From: Cyanobacteria bacterium UBA2566
GTDB lineage: Bacteria; Cyanobacteriota; Cyanobacteriia; Cyanobacteriales; Desertifilaceae
DNA length: 64,000 nt
Direction of reading: 5' to 3'
NCBI GenBank assembly: GCA_002340255.1
Contig: DDLS01000062.1
Coordinates: forward strand, 1 to 64,000
A program made the position numbers and the translations under genes. Shown piece after piece: positions 33,503-42,263 of this stretch (position 1 is its first letter; each line of letters starts with the position of its first letter). A model generated the notes under the pieces. It did not search any database, was not told where the DNA came from, and worked only from the letters and a program-made list of their open reading frames with translations.

Positions 33503-34444
33503 ATGACTCGTCAACCCCACGATCAATTTGCCAAAGCATACCTAAAAGAACTGCTCGAACCCCTAGGAACTGTGGAAATTAGCCGCGAAATTCCAGGGGA
33601 AACCTTGCACATTGATCTCTTTTTCCAACCTTCCCCAGAACCTCCCTGCAATCCTCCACCCTTGGGTTTACTGGCTCAACTGGCTTCTAAGCCTTGCCTG
33701 TGGGAACCCTTTCGCAACTGTCCCAGTAAACGAGAAATTAGCAGTTGTGTACTTAAACTGCTGTACATCCATGGAGAATTCTACCGTCAAGCCAAGCGAG
33801 ATACACAACCGATAGAGACCCAAACCTTACCTACTCTGTGGATTTTAACCCCCACCGTATCGGAAAGAGTCTTAGATCTCTGTGGCGCTCACTCAGATGC
33901 AAAAAACTGGTGTACAGGAATTTACCGGTTTGCTGAGATTTTCCACACCAGAATCATCGCGATTAACCAACTCCCAGAAATCCCAGAAACCCTCTGGTTA
34001 AGACTGTTGGGAAAAGGGGGAACCCAAAAAAGAGCCATCCAACAAGTGCTAGACCTGCCAGAAAATGATCCGCAACGGCGTAATATACTAGAACTGATTG
34101 GGGTATGGCGAATTAATGTACAAGCTAAGATAGATCTCAATCCCGAAGACCAGGAGTTAGTTATGGAATTATCACCGGCTTACTTAAAATGGCGAGAAGA
34201 TACAGTACGAGAAGGTGTTCGACAAGGAATACAAGAAGGTGTTCGACAAGGAATACAAGAAGGTGTTCAACAGGCTAAACGAGTAACGATTGAAACGTTA
34301 TTGAGAACACGGTTTGGTTCCTTGGATGAGGAGTTAGGAGGAATGATTGACAGCATGATGGAACGGTCTCTAGAAGAGTTCATTCCTATTTGTATGCAGG
34401 CTTCTCGTGAGGAGTTGTTAGCCCGGTTTAGTCGCGAGAATTAA
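33503..34444 (+). CDS. Rpn/PD-(D/E)XK-like transposase-type nuclease family protein
   Basis: 313 residues. It starts MTRQPHDQFAKAYLKELL, the form seen in cyanobacterial Rpn-type (recombination-promoting nuclease, PDDEXK) proteins, though I do not see an unambiguous D-ExK triad. The N-terminal 180 residues form the conserved part; from about 225 the sequence becomes a highly charged helical tail. Within it a 24-base repeat (34211-34269) encodes EGVRQGIQ twice and a third partial copy. The C-terminal part (ETLLRTRFGSLDEELGG) resembles DUF4351. Function unknown; such genes are often linked to mobile or genome-rearranging regions. Confidence 0.7.
   Translation: MTRQPHDQFAKAYLKELLEPLGTVEISREIPGETLHIDLFFQPSPEPPCNPPPLGLLAQLASKPCLWEPFRNCPSKREISSCVLKLLYIHGEFYRQAKRDTQPIETQTLPTLWILTPTVSERVLDLCGAHSDAKNWCTGIYRFAEIFHTRIIAINQLPEIPETLWLRLLGKGGTQKRAIQQVLDLPENDPQRRNILELIGVWRINVQAKIDLNPEDQELVMELSPAYLKWREDTVREGVRQGIQEGVRQGIQEGVQQAKRVTIETLLRTRFGSLDEELGGMIDSMMERSLEEFIPICMQASREELLARFSREN
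34211..34269 (+). repeat. 24-bp coding tandem repeat
   Basis: Two perfect 24-base units (34211-34234 and 34235-34258) and a partial third. The first is exactly repeated as the second, so the duplication is recent. It encodes the residues EGVRQGIQ in the tail of the Rpn-like protein. Confidence 0.9.
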
Positions 34445-34459
34445 TCCCCTTGTGTTCCC

Positions 34460-34492
34460 AGAAGCCTGGTTTCTTGAAGAAACCAGGCTTCT
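34460..34492 (+). terminator. Strong hairpin after the Rpn-like gene
   Basis: AGAAGCCTGGTTTCTT and AAGAAACCAGGCTTCT pair around a single G, starting 16 bases after the stop. There is no T-run, so it may be a terminator of a non-classical type, an mRNA 3' stabiliser, or a common intergenic repeat of cyanobacteria. Confidence 0.5.
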
Positions 34493-34536
34493 AGCTTGCG
34501 TATCGTAGATGGTAAACTACAGAGACACAGAGAAGG

Positions 34537-34595
34537 AGGGTGGGTTTAGGGAATTGACTCGTAGGTATTCTAGTTAATGGTAAAACCCGCCCCTA
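34537..34595. repeat. Palindromic repeat element (GGGTGGGTT ends), copy 3
   Basis: A 59-base element bounded by GGGTGGGTTT and AAACCCGCCCCTAC. Same ends and size as 9201-9259 and 31829-31888. It lies between the Rpn-like gene and ispD. Confidence 0.7.
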
Positions 34596-34663
34596 CAAAT
34601 CCATTGTTTCGGCTGTCGCCGACATGAAAATTATTAATTGTTAATTGTGAATTCATAACGACC

Positions 34664-35353
34664 ATGCATGTATTGATTCCAGCAGCAGGGATGGGTAAGC
34701 GGATGGGGAGCGATCGCAATAAGCTCTTATTAACTGTATTGGGAGATCCTTTACTCGCTTGGACGCTACGAGCAGCAGAAGCAGCGGAAACTGTTGAATG
34801 GATTGGCATTATGGGACAACCGACTGATTTTCCAGCGTTTGAGGAGATTATCGGTGGCTTAGACCTACAAAAACCCGTCCATTTGATTGTGGGGGGTTCA
34901 ACACGCCAAAAATCGGTTTACAACGGCTTACAGGCTCTTCCAGAAGGCGCTGAGGGGGTTTTGATCCATGATGGGGCCCGGTGTTTGGTGACTCCAGAGT
35001 TGTTTGACCGGTGTGCGATCGCCCTTCAAGAATGCCAGGGGTTAATTGCGGCGGTGCCTGTCAAAGATACCATTAAGGTGGTCAATACTGAGCATTGGAT
35101 TGAAAGTACTCCCAACCGCGCCGATCTTTGGGCTGCCCAAACACCCCAAGGGTTTGCGGTAGACACAATTAAAGATTGCCATGAAAAGGGAAGAGCTAAT
35201 GGCTGGGAAGTTACCGATGATGCGGCTTTATTTGAGCAATGCCAGTTACCGGTAAAAATTGTCAGGGGAGAAGAAACGAATATTAAAGTAACAACCCCCA
35301 TTGATTTGGCGATCGCCGAGCGTATTCTGCAACAGCGATCGACCGATCTCTAA
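34664..35353 (+). CDS. ispD: 2-C-methyl-D-erythritol 4-phosphate cytidylyltransferase
   Basis: 229 residues. LIPAAGMGKRMGSDRNKLLL (residues 4-23) is the nucleotide-binding loop, GGSTRQKSVYNGL (near 79-91), LIHDGARC (near 99-106), AAVPVKDTIKVV (near 129-140) and RADLWAAQTPQGF (near 151-163) are the conserved IspD motifs, and VTDDAALFE and IKVTTPIDL complete the set. It activates methylerythritol 4-phosphate with CTP in the plastid-type isoprenoid pathway. It is a single gene here, convergent with cupS. Confidence 0.97.
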   Translation: MHVLIPAAGMGKRMGSDRNKLLLTVLGDPLLAWTLRAAEAAETVEWIGIMGQPTDFPAFEEIIGGLDLQKPVHLIVGGSTRQKSVYNGLQALPEGAEGVLIHDGARCLVTPELFDRCAIALQECQGLIAAVPVKDTIKVVNTEHWIESTPNRADLWAAQTPQGFAVDTIKDCHEKGRANGWEVTDDAALFEQCQLPVKIVRGEETNIKVTTPIDLAIAERILQQRSTDL

Positions 35354-35382
35354 CGACTAGGATCGGGAGAAAAAAGAGACTC

Positions 35383-35784
35383 TTACCCCATCAAAATCAC
35401 GGTATCTATCACATGGATAATGCCATTGCTCGCTTCAATATCTGGGGCTAAAACCGTGGCATTTTTAACTTCAAAAATTTCACCACAGTGAATGGGAATG
35501 GGGGAACCTTCCAGAGAGGTTAAACTTTCCAAATCCTTTAGTTCATCAGTTGTATAGCGTCCAGCAACTACATGATAGGTCAGGATACGCTGAAGTTGGG
35601 GAATATTCTGTACCAAACTCTCTACGGTTCCCGGTAATAATTTGGCAAAAGCATCATCATTAGGGGCAAAAACCGTGAGGGGACCAGGTTGTTGGAGCGC
35701 CTCAACTAACCCAGCCACTTTAACGGCTGTGACGAGGGTGGAGAAGGCCTCATTACTGACTGCAATTTCAACAATGTTGGGCAT
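35383..35784 (-). CDS. cupS: Fasciclin-domain protein CupS of the NDH-1MS complex
   Basis: 133 residues, a single fasciclin fold: NIVEIAVSNEAFSTLVTAVKVAGL, PLTVFAPNDDAFAKL, LTYHVVAGRYT and NGIIHVIDTVILM. There is no signal peptide, as expected for CupS, a small subunit attached to the cytoplasmic side of NDH-1MS. Its position directly downstream of cupA supports the name; a generic fasciclin protein is the alternative. Eighty-five bases containing a CCCTATT-type array separate it from cupA. Confidence 0.85.
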   Translation of the reverse strand: MPNIVEIAVSNEAFSTLVTAVKVAGLVEALQQPGPLTVFAPNDDAFAKLLPGTVESLVQNIPQLQRILTYHVVAGRYTTDELKDLESLTSLEGSPIPIHCGEIFEVKNATVLAPDIEASNGIIHVIDTVILMG

Positions 35785-35869
35785 TTTTTAGGGAATAGGG
35801 AATAGGGAATAGGCACAAGGCACAAGGCAAGAGGAAAAAGGAAAACCCAGTTTCTAGGTATTCTTTGAA

Positions 35870-37171
35870 TCAACGATAATCTTGGCTTTGGATATCGGAT
35901 AAACGAGCTTCTGGGCGGAGGAAGCGATCCATTTGGGCTTCAAAGAATTGGCGATTTTTTAATAAGTGTTCGGGGTTGGGATCGTCTAAGGGATAGAGTA
36001 GGGCAACTCTTAAGGCTTGAATAACCGCAGAGGTGACATTATACATCGATCGCTGGAAGGTAATTCCCAACTGAATCAGCATATCATCTTCACCTCGACA
36101 GTATTTTTGGTAATACTCTTCTAAATAAGGAGGGAGGAAATGGAGCATATCTTGCATTAAAAGAGTTGGGGGAATGCCTGCGGTTCCCACCGGGAAAACA
36201 TCGGCGTAGAGAATGCCATAGTGAAAGTCTTTTTGCTCTTCGGGAACTTGTTTAGCTTGGGCGTTGTAGGACTTGGTTCCTCGGAAGGGCGCAGTACGGT
36301 AAAATACAGCTTCCACATAGGGCAGGGCAGCTTCATAGAGCCACATAAACCCTTTAGATTTGGGAATAATTTCATAACATTCATCACCAACATAAACATG
36401 GTGATAAATAGGTCGTCCGGCGGCAATGAAAATACCATTAACTAGAAAATTCATGGCATCGGGGACAGTTTTGAACTCTCCGGCATCATAAAGATCGCTC
36501 ATTTCAAAGAACACGGGAGCCATGACTTCCCAGAATAAGCCGAGGTTAGCGTAGTAGGAGAGTTCGCGCACCTTCTCGTAGAACATTTGTGGGAAGAGCT
36601 TATAGAGTCCCAACATCAAGGGATTGCCCTTAAAATAAGCTTTAATTGCCTTATCGCAGTTGGCGATATATTCCTCACTCTCCAGGTAGTCATAAAACTG
36701 ACCCCCCATTCCCTGATGCCAGAGCATGGCACGCATACAGGCTTCAGCAAACTCCATGTTGACGCGATCGTGCCAAAGATGATGGAATAATTTCGGCAGT
36801 TTTTTCTTGAGTTCTCCCTTATCCATAAATTCCAATAATTCCGGGTGAGCGCTGGCTTCTCCTTTTTGCCAAACTCGAAAATCTGCGGTGTCTCCAGCAT
36901 AGTGGTTCGGCAGATCTAAATATTCTTGGGGTAAGAAGTATTTAAAGAAGGGTAAAGGGTCAAGAAAAACCTGCTCGGCAATATAAAGTAAATCCCGCCA
37001 ATAGAAATCCATGGGAACGGCATAGGCTTTATAAATGCCGATAATTTGCATCAGGTTTTCTGGGGTGTCCGGCAACATGGAACCACCGGCTTCTAAGCGA
37101 TGGATAACTTCGGCGTATTTGTGAGTTGAAGGAGGCAGTTTTGTGGTTAATGACTCTAAAGTTTCAGGCAT
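35870..37171 (-). CDS. cupA: CO2 hydration protein CupA (ChpY)
   Basis: 433 residues, the family's usual size. It begins MPETLESLTTKLPPSTHKYAEVIHRLEAGG and carries the conserved blocks AVPMDFYWRDLLYIAEQ, WHDRVNMEFAEACMRAMLWHQG and DVFPVGTAGIPPTLLMQDMLHFLPP. Cup proteins act with NDH-1 to convert CO2 to bicarbonate in the thylakoid-associated CO2-uptake complex. Cysteine and His residues near CDKAIK, HHVYVGDECYE and YCRGED could be functional. The neighbours ndhF3, ndhD3 and cupS indicate the inducible, high-affinity NDH-1MS form rather than the constitutive CupB form. Confidence 0.92.
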   Translation of the reverse strand: MPETLESLTTKLPPSTHKYAEVIHRLEAGGSMLPDTPENLMQIIGIYKAYAVPMDFYWRDLLYIAEQVFLDPLPFFKYFLPQEYLDLPNHYAGDTADFRVWQKGEASAHPELLEFMDKGELKKKLPKLFHHLWHDRVNMEFAEACMRAMLWHQGMGGQFYDYLESEEYIANCDKAIKAYFKGNPLMLGLYKLFPQMFYEKVRELSYYANLGLFWEVMAPVFFEMSDLYDAGEFKTVPDAMNFLVNGIFIAAGRPIYHHVYVGDECYEIIPKSKGFMWLYEAALPYVEAVFYRTAPFRGTKSYNAQAKQVPEEQKDFHYGILYADVFPVGTAGIPPTLLMQDMLHFLPPYLEEYYQKYCRGEDDMLIQLGITFQRSMYNVTSAVIQALRVALLYPLDDPNPEHLLKNRQFFEAQMDRFLRPEARLSDIQSQDYR

Positions 37172-37286
37172 GGTTTTACGTGCTTCGCGCTAGAGAATGG
37201 AGCATAGAACATCATACTAGGTTCGGCAGGAAAAGGGTGTTGAATGTTGAACCCTATGGCTGCTTTTTCCTGCCTACTGTACCTAA

Positions 37287-37673
37287 CTAACGATCGTAGT
37301 TTTCCCACTGTTCTTCATCATCGTGATACTGAATATCTACCACTGTACCATCGGCATAGGTGAGGGAAAAGGCATCAAATTCTCCATCATCAAATTCCCC
37401 AGTAACAGCAATTGTGTCTCCGATATTCAGATTCAGGTCTTGCGACCAACGGGGGCCTGCATCTACGACTATAGTTCCGGTGGAATCTTGGAGGATAAAT
37501 TCGTTTTCATCGGCTTCTCCCCAACCAATAATTGTGCCAGAAATAGTGGTATTTTCCTCTCGATTTAAGTTACTAATGGAGGTATTTTGAGCCTGAGTTA
37601 CTCCAGAGATAGTGAGGGAAATGGGGAGGGCTAAAATAGCCGCCGTTAATGTTCCTAAAGTTGTTAATTTCAT
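37287..37673 (-). CDS. Exported OB-fold-like protein inserted in the ndhF3 operon
   Basis: 128 residues. A signal peptide (about 1-28, ending TQAQ) is followed by a small beta-rich domain (TTISGTIIGWGEADENEFILQDSTGTIVVDAG, LNIGDTIAVTGEFDDGEFDAFSL) that resembles bacterial OB-fold proteins such as those with YgiW/DUF5666-like folds. It is strongly acidic. It sits 14 bases after ndhD3 and 115 bases before cupA, on the same strand. I do not know it as a normal member of this operon. It could be a lumenal or periplasmic accessory or an unrelated insertion. Confidence 0.78.
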   Translation of the reverse strand: MKLTTLGTLTAAILALPISLTISGVTQAQNTSISNLNREENTTISGTIIGWGEADENEFILQDSTGTIVVDAGPRWSQDLNLNIGDTIAVTGEFDDGEFDAFSLTYADGTVVDIQYHDDEEQWENYDR

Positions 37674-37687
37674 GGTCGAGATCTCCT

Positions 37688-39187
37688 CTATATGGGTAAG
37701 TTTTGGGCAATTTCAATTTTGGCAGGTTGATGCAGTTCAGCGACGATGCGGTTGGTGGTTGGTTCCATCCAGCGCAATAGGAAATTGGGTTGAATGCCTA
37801 AAAAGAGGATAATGGCAGTTAGCACGAAGGCTGGCCATTGTTCGCTCAGGGTAACGCGGGCATAATAAGCGCGAGAATTGTCTAATTTACCGAAACAAGT
37901 GCGGTTAATTAAGATGACAAAATAGACGGCTGTTAATCCTGAAGAAAAAATGCACAGTAGGGTGGGGATGGGGAAGGTAGCAAAACTGCCTTGAAAAACG
38001 ATAAATTCAGCGGCAAATCCCACTAAACCAGGGATACCAGCGCTAGCCATTCCGGCTAAAATCAGGAGGGCACTGGTGAGAGGTAGACCGCGAATGGGGT
38101 TCATTAAGCCGTTAAGAACGTCGAGATCGCGGGTTCCGGTGGTTTGTTCGACGATACCGACGAGGAAGAAGAGGAGGGCAAGAATTAAGCCGTGGGCAAT
38201 CATTTGGGCGATCGCTCCTAACACGCTCAGTTCAGTCCCCGCCGCTGCTGCCACCAGGATATACCCCATGTGACCAATCGAACTATAGGCGACCATGCGT
38301 TTAATGTCCCGTTGGGCGATCGCACTTAAGGCTCCATAAATCACGCTGACTGTCCCAATAATGGCTAACCCTGGGGCAATGGTTTCCCAACCGACAGGAA
38401 ACAGTTGCAGTCCAAAGCGCAATAAGCCATAGGTTCCTAACTTAGAGAAAATCCCACCGAGCAGTACCGTGGTACTGGGGGAGGCTTCGACATAAGTATC
38501 TGGCATCCAGGTATGCAGGGGAACGAGGGGGGTTTTAATCCCAAATCCAATCAGTAGCGCAGCTAAGAGAAGGAGTTGGGTAATCAGATCGAGGCTATTG
38601 ATGTCTAGATCGCTAAACTCAAAACTACCTGAGTCACCCAGGAACACAAGTCCTAAGAATCCTACGATCACCATTAAGCCGGAAACGGCTGTATAGAGGA
38701 GAAACTTGGTTGAAGCATAACCCCGTTTTTCTCCTCCCCAAATGGCAATTAGCAGGTAAAAAGGAATCAGTTCTAATTCATAAAAGATGATAAATAAGAG
38801 CAGGTTTTGCGCCATTAGAGCGCCGGCAATTCCACCGTTAATCAGTAAGATCAGGCTGTCATGAAGACGAGAGCGTTCGAGATCTTTACGGTTGGTGTAG
38901 AGGGAAATGAGGGTTAAAAGTCCATTGAGAACCAGAAGAGGTAAGGAAAGACCATCAACACCAACACTATAGTTTAGACCTAGGGGTTGAATCCAAGTAT
39001 GGAATTCACTAAACTGGACTGCGCTCAGTTCTGATGGGTTGAGGTCAAATAATTTGAGTAGATACAGACTCCAACCGAAACTGGCAAGACTGGCAATAGT
39101 GGCGATCGCCCGGCTCGATTGGGGCTTAGGATAAAGGAAAATGGCGATCGCGCCTAATAGGGGAATCAGGAGTAAGGCAGATAGCAT
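37688..39187 (-). CDS. ndhD3: NAD(P)H-quinone oxidoreductase subunit 4 (NdhD3 type)
   Basis: 499 residues, about 14 membrane helices. LNYSVGVDGLSLPLLVLNGLLT, IIFYELELIPFYLLIAIWGGE, TPLVPLHTWMPDTYVEASPSTTVLLGGIFSKLGTYGLLRF and RMVAYSSIGHMGYIL are the NuoM/NdhD antiporter-like landmarks, with Lys and Glu residues for proton transfer. Neighbouring ndhF and cupA place it in the CO2-uptake form of NDH-1. Twelve bases separate it from ndhF3. Confidence 0.93.
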   Translation of the reverse strand: MLSALLLIPLLGAIAIFLYPKPQSSRAIATIASLASFGWSLYLLKLFDLNPSELSAVQFSEFHTWIQPLGLNYSVGVDGLSLPLLVLNGLLTLISLYTNRKDLERSRLHDSLILLINGGIAGALMAQNLLLFIIFYELELIPFYLLIAIWGGEKRGYASTKFLLYTAVSGLMVIVGFLGLVFLGDSGSFEFSDLDINSLDLITQLLLLAALLIGFGIKTPLVPLHTWMPDTYVEASPSTTVLLGGIFSKLGTYGLLRFGLQLFPVGWETIAPGLAIIGTVSVIYGALSAIAQRDIKRMVAYSSIGHMGYILVAAAAGTELSVLGAIAQMIAHGLILALLFFLVGIVEQTTGTRDLDVLNGLMNPIRGLPLTSALLILAGMASAGIPGLVGFAAEFIVFQGSFATFPIPTLLCIFSSGLTAVYFVILINRTCFGKLDNSRAYYARVTLSEQWPAFVLTAIILFLGIQPNFLLRWMEPTTNRIVAELHQPAKIEIAQNLPI

Positions 39188-39199
39188 AGGGAGGGTTGA

Positions 39200-41047
39200 T
39201 TAAGGGAAAGCAGAAATTAGGGGATAAACGAGTAATAATCCAAAGAGAATGGTGCCCATAAGGATCGAGAGGGCATAAAACTGCACTTGTCCTGTGGTGT
39301 TGTATTTTAAGCCTTCACCACTGGCGATGGTGAACAGACCGATCAAATTCACTGCACCATCGACTAAGATGCGATCGAACCAATCAATAAATTTGGCCAG
39401 AAATCCCACAATAGCGATGACCGTTACTTTATAGAGTTGGGCAGTGTAGAAATCGTAGGCAAAGAAATCTTGAATCCCTGGAACAGGGAGTGTAATGGGT
39501 TTGGGTATTCTGTCGCCAACATAGAGGAATAAGGCAACCCCAGCACCGATTACAGTCGAGCCAATTAGCAATAAGGAGGGGGGTTGTGTCACTAAACTCA
39601 GAGCTGGTAATAGTCCTAAAACAGCTAATAATTGGGGTAAATGGAGGGCAACACCGAGTAAAACCATCATCGGTAAAACGAGTGCCCATAATCCTTCTGG
39701 CGATCGCTTTGTCCAATCTGTAATTGACCCCGTAAATAGTTGTCCGAACACCCGCGCTAAACTACAGGCGGTTAATCCATTCACCAATAACAAAACAGTT
39801 AATAAAGTTGGGGATAACCCATTGGCAATTTCTGCAAGTCCCCAGAAACATCCGAAGGGAGGAAGTGCCACTAATGAGAGAGCGCCGACTACATAGCAAA
39901 TACCAGAAATGGGACGACGAGACCACAATCCACCCAGTTGAGTAATATCTTGGGCAATATTGTTCAGGATAATACCGCCTACCGCCATCAACATCAGCGC
40001 CATGGCGATCGCATAAGTCAACAGCAGCATTAACGCTCCTTGACTGTTTCCAGTCCCCACCGCGATAAACACAATGCCTAAATAACTACTGGTGGCATAA
40101 GAAAAGACACGCTTAATATCCACTTGGGCTAAGGCGATCGCCGCACAACTCAGAGCAGTGAACGCCCCTACAAAGATTTCTGTATTCACCACAAAGGGGG
40201 ATAACTCCAAAACCGGATGCATCTTAATTAACACCCAAGCCCCGGTAGAAACTACGACTGCATTTCGGAGTACCGTTGCTGGCATCGGCCCTTCCATTGC
40301 CTCATCCAACCACAGTTGTAGGGGAAATTGGGCACATTTCCCCAACGGTCCAGCCAGCAGTGCTAAACCCAATAACGTGGCGACTGTCGGATTCAGCTCT
40401 ACTGTATTTGCCCAAACGGTTAATTCATCATAATTCCAGGTTCCAGCCAGGGGGTAAAGAGCCACGACACCCATGAGTAAAACTAAGTCGCCGACTCGCT
40501 TGGTCAGAAATCCATCTCTTGCACCCGTCACTACCAGAGACTGATTAAACCAGAAGCCAATCAGCAGGTAAGTTCCCAAGGTGAGGATTTCCAACATCAC
40601 ATAGCTGAAAAATAGGGAGTTGGCAAGCATGAGAACCGCCATCCCTGCCTCAAAGACAGCCAGCAGAGCATAGAATCGAGGCCAACCCCAATCCATTTCC
40701 ATATAGCCAATGGCATAGATTTGGGTGAGAATATTCAAGCCCAAAATCACCACTAATGCGCCGACCGTGGTGGCTGAAACTTCAACATCAAAAGTAATAT
40801 CCAGATTAGCGGCATGGAGCCAATTGAGGGAATAGTGAGCAGGCGCACCCCACACTTCCCGTAAACCGAGGAGACTATGGATAAAAGCCGTTAATGTCAT
40901 TAATAAATTAATATAACCAGCCGGTCGAGGGCCGGTTCGCCGAATCAAACCCGGTGACCAAGGAATTGTCATTAATACACCGAGGATGGCATAAGCCGGG
41001 ACTAACCAAATCGTTTGACTAAAGGTGTTCATGGGTGAGTCGATCAT
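39200..41047 (-). CDS. ndhF3: NAD(P)H-quinone oxidoreductase subunit 5 (NdhF3 type)
   Basis: 615 residues, multi-pass, NuoL/NdhF family. WGWPRFYALLAVFEAGMAVLMLANSLFF, YLLIGFWFNQSLVVTGARDGFLTKRVGDLVLLMG, and the core PLQLWLDEAMEGPMPATVLRNAVVVSTGAWVLIKM, where chain members usually have [21 protein letters not shown], mark the divergent CO2-uptake subgroup. The alternative start is the ATG five codons in (41030-41032). It is the first gene of the ndhF3-ndhD3-(OB)-cupA-cupS run; the palindrome at 41113-41135 is a candidate regulator site. Confidence 0.93.
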   Translation of the reverse strand: MIDSPMNTFSQTIWLVPAYAILGVLMTIPWSPGLIRRTGPRPAGYINLLMTLTAFIHSLLGLREVWGAPAHYSLNWLHAANLDITFDVEVSATTVGALVVILGLNILTQIYAIGYMEMDWGWPRFYALLAVFEAGMAVLMLANSLFFSYVMLEILTLGTYLLIGFWFNQSLVVTGARDGFLTKRVGDLVLLMGVVALYPLAGTWNYDELTVWANTVELNPTVATLLGLALLAGPLGKCAQFPLQLWLDEAMEGPMPATVLRNAVVVSTGAWVLIKMHPVLELSPFVVNTEIFVGAFTALSCAAIALAQVDIKRVFSYATSSYLGIVFIAVGTGNSQGALMLLLTYAIAMALMLMAVGGIILNNIAQDITQLGGLWSRRPISGICYVVGALSLVALPPFGCFWGLAEIANGLSPTLLTVLLLVNGLTACSLARVFGQLFTGSITDWTKRSPEGLWALVLPMMVLLGVALHLPQLLAVLGLLPALSLVTQPPSLLLIGSTVIGAGVALFLYVGDRIPKPITLPVPGIQDFFAYDFYTAQLYKVTVIAIVGFLAKFIDWFDRILVDGAVNLIGLFTIASGEGLKYNTTGQVQFYALSILMGTILFGLLLVYPLISAFP

Positions 41048-41112
41048 CCATTGGGGAGGAAAAGAGGAGCTAGACTAAAGCCATCCTACTTGGATTGCTT
41101 CTTACCTCATTA

Positions 41113-41135
41113 TTTTAGATGTTGCATTGCTAAAA
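41113..41135 (-). promoter_or_regulatory. LysR-type operator candidate upstream of ndhF3
   Basis: TTTTAG and CTAAAA are inverted around 11 bases (T-N11-A layout), 66-88 bases upstream of the ndhF3 start. On the minus strand the downstream half overlaps a TAAAAT box that could be the -10. Low-CO2 operons are controlled by the LysR proteins NdhR/CcmR and CmpR, which bind such sites; the exact match is not proven. Confidence 0.45.
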
Positions 41136-41302
41136 GTCTATACCTTAAGCTGGATTGTAAAATGTTCTCGATCAAAAAACAAATGCGATCGCCATAGCTC
41201 GATCGCCCTGTTCATCAGAAGTAAGAATGCTTATTGGCGATCGGTAGCAGATTTATCTTGTACTGAGAAGCGGGAAAACCTAGTTTCCCTATTCCCTATT
41301 CC

Positions 41303-41518
41303 CTAGCTGGCTAAGGATTTTCCCATAACCTTAACGTTTCCTCGTTTTACTCCTCTTAAGATGCGACAAGCTGCTTTGTATTCTTCGGTTCCGACTCCAA
41401 AGGTTTGGGACATGACTTGCAGGAAGAACAATTCTTCGGCAGAGATCGCATTCATGGCTCCGACTGAAGCGAACAGATGTGAGATGTAGTCAGATAGTCT
41501 TTCTTTCGTGGATAGCAT
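41303..41518 (-). CDS. Small hypothetical protein
   Basis: 71 residues from the ATG at 41516-41518, which has GAGGA eight bases upstream; an ATG five codons earlier is less well placed. The peptide MLSTKERLSDYISHLFASVG continues with a second helix (AISAEELFFLQVMSQTFGVG) and ends with a basic RILRGVKRGNVKVMGKS segment. It is soluble and helical. I do not recognise the family. It lies 250 bases upstream of the ndhF3 operon on the same strand, and the CCCTATT array at its 3' end separates them. Confidence 0.65.
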   Translation of the reverse strand: MLSTKERLSDYISHLFASVGAMNAISAEELFFLQVMSQTFGVGTEEYKAACRILRGVKRGNVKVMGKSLAS

Positions 41519-41747
41519 GGTATTCTTCCTCATTTCTTATGTTTTTATTGTCTTCAAAATTTTCTATTTAATGGGTGACACCCCTCATCGTGAAGGATGA
41601 TCTTCTACGAGCTAAACTGTGATGGTCATTGAGCAGCCTTGGCGACGCAGATCACTGTCAGGCGATCGCGTTGCGTCTGTGTCTCAGTTGGTCACCAAAT
41701 CAGAGCTATAGCGATAAGCTGTGAATGAAATCTTCCGGTTTGTGAGT

Positions 41748-42242
41748 ATGCGTACACTAAGTCTCATTGCGTTGGGCCTATCATTGAGTCTAGGATTTGC
41801 CCTTAGTCCCCTTATGCCCCAACCCTCAGCAACAGCCCAAAACAGAACGGCTAGAGGTCTGGTAATTAAGCCGAGTTCCTATAGCGTCGAAGAAACAGAG
41901 ATACGCTTTATTCAAGTCCTTGAATCGAATGGGTTGAATGTTTTTACGACTGTCGATCATACCCAAAACGCTGCGAATGCTAATTTAGAGCTACCGCCTA
42001 CCCGTGTGGTGATTTTCGGTAACCCCATGGCTGGAACGCCACTCATGCAGTGTCAGCAAAGCATCGGTATTGACTTGCCGCAGAAGCTGCTCATTTTTCA
42101 AGATGAGCAGGGCGTAAAAATTGCTTATAACGATCCGCACTACCTCAGCCAACGACATAGCCTAGAGGGTTGTGGGGCGCAGGTCATTAATAAGATTGCT
42201 GAAGTACTCAATGGACTAACAGAACAAGCAATTAACCCCTAG
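41748..42242 (+). CDS. DUF302 domain protein, exported
   Basis: About 164 residues from the ATG at 41748; a GTG nine codons upstream gives a longer frame with no better start. A signal peptide (MRTLSLIALGLSLSLGFALS, cleaved near ATAQN) is followed by a DUF302 domain. FIQVLESNGLNVFTTVDHTQNA, TRVVIFGNPMAGTPLMQCQQSIGIDLPQKLLIFQDEQG and VKIAYNDPHYLSQRHSL are the usual blocks of that family. Structures of DUF302 proteins suggest heme or ligand binding, but the role is unknown. The Cys in LMQCQQ and EGCGAQ could form a disulfide. Confidence 0.87.
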   Translation: MRTLSLIALGLSLSLGFALSPLMPQPSATAQNRTARGLVIKPSSYSVEETEIRFIQVLESNGLNVFTTVDHTQNAANANLELPPTRVVIFGNPMAGTPLMQCQQSIGIDLPQKLLIFQDEQGVKIAYNDPHYLSQRHSLEGCGAQVINKIAEVLNGLTEQAINP

Positions 42243-42263
42243 ATGTAGGCGATCGCCATCACG

